From a virus, in IMG/VR virus record IMGVR_UViG_3300010157_002315, positions 1 through 23,985 of that record: a stretch of DNA of 23,985 nt; one strand, 5' to 3'. Of this stretch, positions 7,680-13,977 are shown in pieces (position 1 is the stretch's first letter; every line of letters starts with the position of its first letter). The position numbers and the translations under genes were made by a program. The notes under the pieces were generated by a model, which did not search any database, was not told the origin of the DNA, and saw nothing but the letters and a program-made list of their open reading frames with translations.

Positions 7680-9064
7680 GTCTTACTCTTCTTTAATAAA
7701 TCATGTAATTCTGGAAAAGTTTGTTCAAATGATTCTTCTCGATACCCGTCATGTAAATTAACTACGTCATAAAATTTTTCAATCATTGCAGGGTCATTAT
7801 CATTTAACATCATAAAGTTAATAATGTCTTTTATGCTAATTGAATCTCTATTAAATTTTATATTACTATAATCTATAGTTTCTAATTTTGTTTTTACTAT
7901 TTCTTTAACGTCTTTAGGTAAATTTTTAATGTTAAAGTGATCAGGGTAATGTACTAGGTTCAGCCATATTTGCAAATTAAACTTTTCAGCTTCTTTTAAA
8001 AATTCAGGTAGATACAAAACATTCATTATTCCAACAGTACAGTATATGTTAAACTCGTACTTTAGTTGATGCTTGTCTGCATGTTCAACAAATAATGCAA
8101 GATTCTTAAACACATCGTCATATACTGCATTTTTTCTTTGATATTCAAATCTTTCGCCTATATCATCAACACTAAAATTAATAGTGATAAACGAACATTT
8201 TTTCCAGTACTCAAAAAACTTAGGATTAAATTGTGTCGAATTACTGTTATAAAAAAATCTTAATCTTTCAGTAGTACCATAGGTTGTTATAATTTCCAAC
8301 ACCTTACTATGTTCTTGTTGTATTAGTGGTTCTCCACCGTAGAATTCGATGTCAGTTATATTAGGCGCCCATTGTTTCAATATTTCTTCGTTGTACGTAT
8401 CTTCAAATAATTTTTCACGAGAGTTCTCAGTGTAAATTTTAATAACATTGTCATCTGCCAGTTTTAAATCTTTATGTTCTTTAATCCATTGGCTAGATAA
8501 AAATGGGGTACATATTCTACATTTTAAATTACATAAATTACTGAGCTTTAGATCTAAGTGGTCTGGACTTTGGCTAGGAACTTTTACAAACAAATTATAT
8601 CGAGGATTCTCTTTACCACCATTTTGCACTACTTGTCTAAGGCTTTTCATACCAGCCGCTTCTTCATCCCAACATACCTTACAACCTTCAGGTCGTTGAT
8701 TTCGCATAAACTGATCACGGATCATAACAAACTCATCTTGATTCCATAATTCGTCTAAGTTTTTATTAGGTAATTTTGTATGATCATTTAGATCCGGTGC
8801 CACACCGTTTTTGTATTTACAACAAGGTTTGGCCCTACCATCAGGATCTATTTGTAATCTTGCAAACGGTAGCACACAAAAATTATCTGGAATATTGTCA
8901 ACGATATCGTTGTCAGAAAGCTCACCCGCACTTCTTTTACCTTCTAATTTTTTAGATATATCCCAGTTATATATCTCGTCAATTTTTTTACACAACCCTA
9001 CCATTGTGTCCCACTCCCAATGCTGGTATGGGGTGCTATAAAAATTCCATTCTTTTTTAATCAT
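7676..9064 (-). CDS. Radical SAM protein with N-terminal Cys module, 462 aa
   Basis: A paralogue of the downstream gene with about 55 extra N-terminal residues rich in Trp and Tyr. The module reads C63-VLPF, DPDG, C81-C82, C128-x2-CWDEEAAG, SLR; the core is C178-x3-C182-x2-C185 (LCNLKCRIC) with YGGEP near 242-246. I place the start at ATG 9064, which overlaps the TGA of the upstream gene as ATGA, like other junctions here. An in-frame ATG at 9076 would add four residues with a longer overlap. The C-terminal third has an NLVHYPDHFNIKNLP stretch that mirrors ILHHSSYNCIKNLP in the paralogue. Function beyond radical SAM chemistry cannot be assigned. Confidence 0.93.
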   Translation of the reverse strand: MIKKEWNFYSTPYQHWEWDTMVGLCKKIDEIYNWDISKKLEGKRSAGELSDNDIVDNIPDNFCVLPFARLQIDPDGRAKPCCKYKNGVAPDLNDHTKLPNKNLDELWNQDEFVMIRDQFMRNQRPEGCKVCWDEEAAGMKSLRQVVQNGGKENPRYNLFVKVPSQSPDHLDLKLSNLCNLKCRICTPFLSSQWIKEHKDLKLADDNVIKIYTENSREKLFEDTYNEEILKQWAPNITDIEFYGGEPLIQQEHSKVLEIITTYGTTERLRFFYNSNSTQFNPKFFEYWKKCSFITINFSVDDIGERFEYQRKNAVYDDVFKNLALFVEHADKHQLKYEFNIYCTVGIMNVLYLPEFLKEAEKFNLQIWLNLVHYPDHFNIKNLPKDVKEIVKTKLETIDYSNIKFNRDSISIKDIINFMMLNDNDPAMIEKFYDVVNLHDGYREESFEQTFPELHDLLKKSKT

Positions 9065-10464
9065 AATGTTTTGCAATAGTTGTAAAATTCTGTATATTCA
9101 GGAAATGTTTCTACTAAATTAAGACCACGACGTTGATCAAAGGTATTGTACCATTCATAAAACTTCTTACGATCTTCAGTATAGTCTCCATCGTTAGTTG
9201 CCATACTGTCCGCCAGGCTCTTTAAAAATATCATATATTGATCATATCGACCGTGAAAGTCAGTTGGATTAGGTATTCTGCTAACATGCTGTTCCATGTA
9301 TTCAATTGTTTCGTATAGATATTTTGAAAATTCTGATGGTAATATCATGGGGTTTTGCCACTTAGGAAAGTTAACAATATTTTGTTTTAGTCCAATAGGT
9401 CGTTGATATTGGTCTGACAAGTTAGTTGCATACTCTACAAAGTTTTTAGTAGTAGCAATACTTAATACATTAACAGACATTAGAAATCCTATTTGGAATT
9501 CAGAATCTTTAACAGCTAGAATTTTATTTACATTTGAGTTAAATCGATCCCACGAGATGCCATTGCGAATGTACTCAGCACGATTTTCTAAACTCTCCAT
9601 ACTAATTAAAATTTCTAAATCAAATACTTTTGTAATTTTAGGAAGACTGTTGATAAATTTATTAAAATAATTAGCAGGTGTATGCATGTTTGTCACAATA
9701 CACAGTGTCGGCTTTAATCTTTTAATAGGCATTATTTTATCAAATCGAGCAGTCATTTTTTCTACATACTCATAGAATTCAGGAATAATAAGAGGTTCGC
9801 CACCAATCATATTAATTCGGTGTATGCTCCAGCTTCCGACTGAATTAAACCACTCCCAGAATTTAGCTTCATAACTGGGTGCTGTTTTTGGAAACTCTCG
9901 ATCATATTGTTCTTGCGTGATTTCACCTATCTTTATTAGTTCTGTTGCCCACTGTGTTGAGTAATGATGATTACAGTACATACATTTTAAATCACATGTA
10001 TTGCCTAGACTGATTTCCATCATGTAAGGTTTTCTAGCCTTTAAAAATGGATGATTTACGGAATTAATTTTTCCTAGTTCTACACGTACATTCTCTTCAT
10101 TGTACTCTATGTCTCGAGGAATAACACGCTCACGTTTTAAGAAGTTCCAAAAATTTTCTGGTTCTCTAGGACTCTTCATGCCTCGGTCTTCTAAGTTCCA
10201 GCAGCTCTGACAGTCAGCGTGCCTAACACCGTTGATCAAATCTAGACGACTTTGAATAATTTCATCATTGTTTAAAAAGGCATCTATGCCTTTTTCCTGT
10301 AGTAAAGATTCAGGCACCTGCTTTGATGGAGTACGACAGCAACTTCTAAACTCGCCACGGTCCATTTGAAATATTGGATAATTCCATTTAAACTCACACA
10401 TGGTATCCATAGGATTACCTGCTACGGGCGATTCGGGTAATATTGGTATTATTTTATTATTCAT
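9061..10464 (-). CDS. Radical SAM protein with N-terminal Cys module, 467 aa
   Basis: The auxiliary module is C23-EFKW, C42-C43, C85-x2-CWNLEDRG and SPR; the core is C157-x3-C161-x2-C164 (TCDLKCMYC), with IGGEP at 220-224. The module and core are separated by a longer linker than in its neighbours, with an aromatic segment (FWNFLKRE). A large insert near residues 170-215 holds KFWEWFNSVGSW. The ATG overlaps a TGA (ATGA) that closes a 65-base remnant of a sulfotransferase gene, and a TTTAAATA box ends four bases before the ATG. The gene therefore was, or still is, coupled to that remnant. The substrate is unknown. Confidence 0.93.
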   Translation of the reverse strand: MNNKIIPILPESPVAGNPMDTMCEFKWNYPIFQMDRGEFRSCCRTPSKQVPESLLQEKGIDAFLNNDEIIQSRLDLINGVRHADCQSCWNLEDRGMKSPREPENFWNFLKRERVIPRDIEYNEENVRVELGKINSVNHPFLKARKPYMMEISLGNTCDLKCMYCNHHYSTQWATELIKIGEITQEQYDREFPKTAPSYEAKFWEWFNSVGSWSIHRINMIGGEPLIIPEFYEYVEKMTARFDKIMPIKRLKPTLCIVTNMHTPANYFNKFINSLPKITKVFDLEILISMESLENRAEYIRNGISWDRFNSNVNKILAVKDSEFQIGFLMSVNVLSIATTKNFVEYATNLSDQYQRPIGLKQNIVNFPKWQNPMILPSEFSKYLYETIEYMEQHVSRIPNPTDFHGRYDQYMIFLKSLADSMATNDGDYTEDRKKFYEWYNTFDQRRGLNLVETFPEYTEFYNYCKTL

Positions 10465-10525
10465 GATATATTTAAAGCAGTAAGAACCTCATTAATATTT
10501 GAAATCCTAACAAACAAATTCTCAT
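10461..10525 (-). pseudogene. Deletion scar of a third sulfotransferase-like gene
   Basis: An ATG at 10525 overlaps the stop of the upstream sulfotransferase-like gene (ATGA). It opens MRICLLG, whose codons match the start of the sulfotransferase-like gene at 12921 in 23 of the first 24 bases (reading ATGAGAATTTGTTTGTTAGG here). Immediately after, in a different frame, the sequence encodes ISNINEVLTALNIS and a TGA that overlaps the next gene's ATG. That tail resembles the IVNADEV stretch near the C-terminus of the 12226-12921 protein. The simplest reading is an intact paralogue that lost all but its first seven and last fourteen codons by a frame-breaking internal deletion, keeping both overlap junctions. 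Read in the first frame it encodes only 17 residues. Confidence 0.72.
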
Positions 10526-11298
10526 AGGTTGTTAGTAGAAAACATATTATCTACTTGTTCTTTTATTTTTAATAACTGATCATAATTTTGTATAATTTCA
10601 CTGTAATCAACATCATAGACTTTTCTAGAATGTGTATAATTTTGGAATGGTATTTTATTATTGATACAATCAAATCTTAAGTTGTTATAGTTAACTGTTG
10701 TACATCCTAATAAATCTGCTATCTTTTGTTTTTCTATATTTGCCTGCTTCATTTGAAAATATGCTGCTTTAAAATCTAGTGCAGGTACAATAATATTGGG
10801 AATATTAATTTTAGTTTTTTCACCATTACTAGTTGACCAGAACTCGCCCTTAGTAGTTTCCCACTTGTGATTTATGCCGGTTAACCCGGCTACTGCTGAA
10901 CTTATTGTACTGTCAAATGTATCTCTAATAAGATTAACTATAATAATCTTATGATCTTGGATTCTTTGAAGATTATCTAAGTCGTTAGTTTCTTTTAATG
11001 GTCGTGTCATATACATATATTTTAAAACTAATGGCTGATTAATATCACCTTTTAATAATATATCTACTCTAGAATTTACAAAATTAGTAGGATTTAAAAC
11101 TTCGTAAGGTTCTGTCTCAAAAAACTCTTTAATAATATTATTGTCGTCTAGTTTATATCTACTATTGATTCGAGTAAATGGAGTACAAAATTCATGTAAA
11201 TTAATATAATTTTTAAATCGATGATAAGTATGACCAATGCCGTTAGTTAGCCATGTACTCCCTGTTCGAGGAATTGATAACACGCAATATCGAAACAT
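10522..11298 (-). CDS. Sulfotransferase-like protein, 258 aa
   Basis: The N-terminus LSIPRTGSTWL (7-17) matches the 5'-phosphosulfate-binding loop of PAPS-dependent sulfotransferases. NLIRDTFDSTISS (122-134) fits the 3'-phosphate-binding motif with conserved Arg, Asp and Ser. The length is typical of small bacterial and phage sulfotransferases. It would move a sulfuryl group from PAPS to a hydroxyl or amine of a glycan, lipid or small molecule in the cytoplasm; the acceptor is not known. The start overlaps the stop of the radical SAM gene at 11298-12245 as TAATG with AAGGA upstream, so the two are coupled. A P-loop kinase-like role cannot be excluded, but the RDxxDS pattern favours sulfotransferase. 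Confidence 0.75.
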   Translation of the reverse strand: MFRYCVLSIPRTGSTWLTNGIGHTYHRFKNYINLHEFCTPFTRINSRYKLDDNNIIKEFFETEPYEVLNPTNFVNSRVDILLKGDINQPLVLKYMYMTRPLKETNDLDNLQRIQDHKIIIVNLIRDTFDSTISSAVAGLTGINHKWETTKGEFWSTSNGEKTKINIPNIIVPALDFKAAYFQMKQANIEKQKIADLLGCTTVNYNNLRFDCINNKIPFQNYTHSRKVYDVDYSEIIQNYDQLLKIKEQVDNMFSTNNL

Positions 11299-12245
11299 TA
11301 TTTTTCCTTAGTACACATGATATCAAAATTACAATGGCACATGGTCTTATTACAAATAACTGGATCCATTGGTAGTTGCAATTTTGTATCTTCAATATGC
11401 CCAATAACTCCTCCTACCTTACACCATCCTCGATGAATGGTGCCGTCCATATCGACAATCAATTGTTCAATGCCCGCGTAGCATTTCCACCCTAACCAAT
11501 TGTTGGTTTTTTCGCTGATAAATCTGTGGGCACTAGATACTAAACTTTTGCCTTCATCATTTACTGCTCGCATTGCACCTCGATAGTAATCAAACTTCTT
11601 GTCAAACTTGATATGTTTAGTAATCAACTCATGTTGTTTATCAAATATTTTCTTTTGGAATTCAGTGTAATCAAATAATGTATCACCAAAATCGTGAATC
11701 AATGGTTGTAAGGCCATTGAGATATTACCTAAATTCTTTACTTTATTTGCTACTGCATAGCAGTGATCAAACTTTTCAGGACTCATCATAATATTAACGT
11801 GTGTACGAACATCGTTATGTAATAATTTAACTACATTAACAAAATGTTCATCATCTGCAAACTCTGGATGATAGCTTAAACACACATGGTCAAAGAACTG
11901 CATGTTTTCTTCCCAGTATCTTAATGTACGTGACCCATTGCTGATCAAACCTACTTTAATACCCATCTCTGTACAAAACTGACAAATCTCAATAAAGTCT
12001 TTATACATAGTGACTTCACCGCCGGTAAATTCAAAATAGATATTTTTATGAAAATAGTGATCTTTTACTTTTGCAATAAAGTTTTTAATTACCTGCGGAT
12101 CTGGCCAACGTTTAGATCCGTCATGCAGGGACGCTGGGCAATAACTACATTCGAAATTACAAGTATTACCAAGACACCAGTTTACTACAAACCAATCTTC
12201 ATGACCAGGATTAGAATGTTCTAGTTTAATATATTGTTCTGTCAT
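11298..12245 (-). CDS. Radical SAM protein with C-terminal Cys domain, 315 aa
   Basis: The core sits at the N-terminus: C29-x3-C33-x2-C36 (TCNFECSYC) and TGGEV at 74-78, then SNGSR near 102-106. The C-terminal 63 residues form a SPASM-like Cys domain: WKCYAG (C255), VDMDG, C275-KVGG, C298-x4-C303-x-C305 and C311. Cys spacings of 20, 22-23, 5 and 2 match those of the N-terminal domain in the plus-strand protein at 2230-3285. Core features are shared too (SNGSR, MMSP versus MMTP), so the two are homologues with permuted domain order. The start overlaps the end of the upstream sulfotransferase-like gene by 20 bases, and the stop overlaps the next sulfotransferase-like gene by one. It is thus sandwiched between two sulfotransferase-like genes. 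Confidence 0.92.
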   Translation of the reverse strand: MTEQYIKLEHSNPGHEDWFVVNWCLGNTCNFECSYCPASLHDGSKRWPDPQVIKNFIAKVKDHYFHKNIYFEFTGGEVTMYKDFIEICQFCTEMGIKVGLISNGSRTLRYWEENMQFFDHVCLSYHPEFADDEHFVNVVKLLHNDVRTHVNIMMSPEKFDHCYAVANKVKNLGNISMALQPLIHDFGDTLFDYTEFQKKIFDKQHELITKHIKFDKKFDYYRGAMRAVNDEGKSLVSSAHRFISEKTNNWLGWKCYAGIEQLIVDMDGTIHRGWCKVGGVIGHIEDTKLQLPMDPVICNKTMCHCNFDIMCTKEK

Positions 12246-12921
12246 TTAATAATCTTTTTATATGTTCTTTTACTTCATCGGCATTTACAATCATATCGTA
12301 CGGATCATCGATTACTTGTTTTTTTAATAAAGTATGTGTTCGAATTGGAGTCTTTAGATATTTAGATAAATCTTCAATGGCATGTTCATATCTTATAGTT
12401 GGAACATTTATTTTAAATTGCGTAATTAATTCATCAAATTTTAACATATCGCTATATAACCAATCTGCATTGGTTATATTAGTAATAGTTATAGGTGAAA
12501 TATGTTCGCCATCGAGAGAGCACCATTTATTACTTTCCTCGGCAATTAACCAACTTAACAGTTGATGTTCAATATTTTCTCTTTTTACAATTAAGAAATT
12601 AAAATTTAACTCTTGCAAATCATTAATTATTTTTTCTATAAACGGCACAGTTGGTTGTGTTAGAAACACCTTCATTATTATTGGATGGTCTGTCCTTCCA
12701 AGTTTTAACGTAGTACTTACATATTCAATTTGATCTTTGAACGAAGAAAAGTTCATAGTATTTTTTACAATCTTTAGATGTCCGTCTTCTTTGATTATAG
12801 TATATTCGTGTCCAGGAGTATATGGCTCTGCTAAGTTTGAGCAGAACTGTAATGTCCCCTTAATTAATCCTGAAATAAATTGACTGCCACATCTTGGTAG
12901 TCCTAATAAACAAATTCTCAT
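12226..12921 (-). CDS. Sulfotransferase-like protein, 231 aa, first gene of the cluster
   Basis: LLGLPRCGSQFI (5-16) resembles the 5'-phosphosulfate loop of sulfotransferases, with Cys and Gln replacing the more usual Thr and Thr. VKRENIEHQLLSWLIA (112-127) occupies the place of the 3'-phosphate motif (R-x-x-x-x-x-x-L/S). The remainder, including the IRYEHAIEDL segment, fits small sulfotransferase folds. It is only distantly related to the protein at 10522-11298 but close to the decayed copy at 10461-10525. No Shine-Dalgarno precedes the ATG; an exact TATAAATA ends four bases upstream. It heads the minus-strand radical SAM transcription unit. The acceptor is unknown. Confidence 0.68.
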   Translation of the reverse strand: MRICLLGLPRCGSQFISGLIKGTLQFCSNLAEPYTPGHEYTIIKEDGHLKIVKNTMNFSSFKDQIEYVSTTLKLGRTDHPIIMKVFLTQPTVPFIEKIINDLQELNFNFLIVKRENIEHQLLSWLIAEESNKWCSLDGEHISPITITNITNADWLYSDMLKFDELITQFKINVPTIRYEHAIEDLSKYLKTPIRTHTLLKKQVIDDPYDMIVNADEVKEHIKRLLNDRTIY

Positions 12922-12925
12922 ATGC

Positions 12926-12933
12926 TATTTATA
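12926..12933 (-). promoter_or_regulatory. T4 late-type promoter box TATAAATA heading the radical SAM cluster
   Basis: The minus strand reads TATAAATAGCATATG, with the ATG being the start of the first sulfotransferase-like gene. The octamer is identical to the T4 late consensus, and it lies just downstream (in the direction of transcription) of a terminator at 12952-12994. Initiation here would give a leaderless or nearly leaderless message. The motif alone does not prove use. Confidence 0.6.
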
Positions 12934-12951
12934 TGCGTAGATAATTTAGTC

Positions 12952-12994
12952 AAAAGAAAACCCGCCCGTAAGTCTATGACATTAGAGGGGCGGG
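12952..12994 (-). terminator. Intrinsic terminator after the small exported protein gene
   Basis: On the minus strand CCCGCCC (12988-12994) pairs with GGGCGGG (12961-12967) across a loop of about 20 bases. It is followed by TTTTCTTTT. The GC stem stands out in AT-rich DNA and starts nine bases past the TAA at 13003. It insulates the exported-protein unit from the radical SAM cluster. Confidence 0.75.
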
Positions 12995-13002
12995 CCGTGT
13001 TA

Positions 13003-13260
13003 TTACTTCTTAGCTGGTTCAGCTTTCTTTTCTACTACTGGTTTTTCAATCTTTGGCATTTCTTTAGGTTGCTTTTTGCACTCAGTCTTTTCTGCATTGG
13101 CTTTATCTTTGCAGTCAGTGTGTGCAGATTTTGGAACACGAACTTCCATAGTCTTGCCATTAACTTTGACATCTTTTTCTTCTGCATACGCCATACTCAT
13201 AGTAGCCGCAAGGCATACTGCATAGATGACAGCTAATTGTAATACTAATAATTTTTTCAT
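13003..13260 (-). CDS. Small exported protein, Lys/Glu/Pro-rich, 85 aa
   Basis: The N-terminus is a classical Sec signal peptide: MKK, a hydrophobic run to about residue 23 and a likely cleavage after AYA (26). The mature part of about 59 residues has C50 and C61, which could form a disulfide, and a Lys/Glu/Pro/Ala-rich tail (KPVVEKKAEPAKK). AAGGAG precedes the ATG at good spacing. A hairpin terminator lies upstream and another downstream, so it is probably its own unit; a TGTAAATA box (13284-13291) could serve as a late promoter. The protein would sit in the periplasm of a Gram-negative host. The family is not recognised; it may have been taken from a host or modulate the envelope during infection. 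Confidence 0.82.
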   Translation of the reverse strand: MKKLLVLQLAVIYAVCLAATMSMAYAEEKDVKVNGKTMEVRVPKSAHTDCKDKANAEKTECKKQPKEMPKIEKPVVEKKAEPAKK

Positions 13261-13292
13261 TTTTGGTCTCCTTACCGATATTGTATTTACAA

Positions 13293-13319
13293 AAAAGCCC
13301 AGTTTATGCCTGGGCTTTT
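13293..13319 (-). terminator. Hairpin terminator, possibly bidirectional
   Basis: The minus strand has AAAAGCCCAG, a seven-base loop (GCATAAA) and CTGGGCTTTT followed by more T. The stem overlaps the stop codon of the gene at 13304. Because the stem is flanked by A on one side and T on the other, it could end transcription from both sides, but only minus-strand genes need it here. Confidence 0.8.
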
Positions 13320-13576
13320 CTATATGCTTCCATTGCTCGTGCTCTGGCTACTGCTAATCTAACCAGCACATAATCACTAAGATCATCGTCTGGTTGGATT
13401 GTTTTCGACTTGTCTAAATCTCTACGACGATAACTTGTTATTAGATCTTCATCGTCGATGGTACTGGAAGGATCGCTCCCTCCAAGTATCAAAGATTTTC
13501 TAAGTGGATTACTTCTTAACAGCTTCTGTTTTGGTATCCTTAGCGGCAGGTGCTGGAGCCGCACTTTTAGTGGCAT
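13304..13576 (-). CDS. Small phage hypothetical protein; start uncertain (62-90 aa)
   Basis: The convincing part is the C-terminal 62 residues, acidic then helical (DDEDLITSYRRRDL, then SDYVLVRLAVARARAMEAYR). The only in-frame ATG, at 13576, would overlap the preceding exported-protein gene by 68 bases, has no Shine-Dalgarno, and gives a Leu/Arg/Lys-rich leader that looks like out-of-frame reading of that gene. A TTG at 13492, 16 bases after the upstream stop, is a plausible alternative start giving 62 residues. The stop lies within a terminator hairpin. There is no signal peptide or known motif. Function is unknown. Confidence 0.6.
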   Translation of the reverse strand: MPLKVRLQHLPLRIPKQKLLRSNPLRKSLILGGSDPSSTIDDEDLITSYRRRDLDKSKTIQPDDDLSDYVLVRLAVARARAMEAYRKAQA

Positions 13577-13745
13577 CAGCTTTTGCGACCTCTTTCTTTG
13601 CAGTCTTGTGTGGGGCAGGACTTGCTGTCACAGCTGGAGCACTTGCTGTAGTAGCTGGGGCAGGAGTTGCAGGTGCCTTAGCTGGCTCAGCGGCAAAAGC
13701 AGTTGCGGCAAATAAGGTTGCGATTAAAGTTGCGGTTGATTTCAT
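13509..13745 (-). CDS. Small exported Ala/Pro/Lys-rich protein, 78 aa
   Basis: A Sec signal peptide is visible (MKSTATLIATLFAATAFA, cleavage likely after residue 18). The mature protein of 60 residues is almost entirely Ala, Pro, Lys, Thr and Ser and carries no Cys or aromatic residue except one His. It should be an unfolded, positively charged periplasmic chain. AAGGA precedes the ATG at 9-10 bases. Composition is like the tail of the exported protein at 13003-13260, which suggests related roles. The low-complexity sequence prevents family assignment. It could bind cell wall or nucleic acid, or be cleaved; this is a guess. Confidence 0.78.
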   Translation of the reverse strand: MKSTATLIATLFAATAFAAEPAKAPATPAPATTASAPAVTASPAPHKTAKKEVAKADATKSAAPAPAAKDTKTEAVKK

Positions 13746-13815
13746 GATAAAGTTTCCTTTTTGGTTAATGTAGAAATTTCTATCCCTACATATATATAAC
13801 GCGGTAGCCTAAGAT

Positions 13816-13977
13816 TTAGTTGACATCGTTTGGCGTAATTGGTCTAATATTACAAAATTCACATTCTATATCGCCACACTTATCCTCTAACCAAATATTA
13901 CAAGGTTGGCAATAGTAGCAATCATACTCTTCCGAGTAATTTTTTGGTGCTTGACAGCAGAGTGTATTTAGGTCCAT
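13816..13977 (-). CDS. Cys-rich 53-residue protein, probable zinc or metal binder
   Basis: This short frame starts at ATG 13977, inside the last codons of the upstream gene (the ATG overlaps TGG of the final Leu-Trp-Thr). It ends with TAA at 13816-13818. Eight Cys are present: C7-C8, then CYYCQPC (20-26), C34, and CEFC (39-42). Two CxxC knuckles spaced about 16 residues apart are typical of small zinc ribbons or rubredoxin-like folds. The start has GAG about nine bases upstream, and the overlap implies coupling with the Trp-rich gene. Function is unknown; it may be a metal-binding partner or a small regulator. Confidence 0.72.
   Translation of the reverse strand: MDLNTLCCQAPKNYSEEYDCYYCQPCNIWLEDKCGDIECEFCNIRPITPNDVN

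Noticed and set aside
942-12921. RiPP precursor peptide inside the radical SAM cluster
   Set aside because: No short frame with a leader-core layout was seen; gaps within the cluster are under 60 bases and the only short remnant is the sulfotransferase scar.
12922-13236. 104-residue plus-strand frame rich in Phe, Leu and Trp
   Set aside because: Antisense reading of the exported-protein gene and its terminator; the real gene has a signal peptide and Shine-Dalgarno.
13504-13773. Ala/Val/Gly-rich plus-strand frame of 89 residues that looks like a membrane protein
   Set aside because: Mirror of the Ala/Pro-rich exported-protein gene on the minus strand; low-complexity codons keep several frames open.
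13771-13782. Palindrome TAGAAATTTCTA upstream of the Ala-rich exported gene as an operator
   Set aside because: Short AT-rich palindromes are common here, and no regulator or second copy is visible.
13820-13848. TTGACA-17-TCTAAT promoter-like sequence on the plus strand
   Set aside because: Inside the Cys-rich gene with no plus-strand gene downstream; could be an antisense promoter but nothing supports it.
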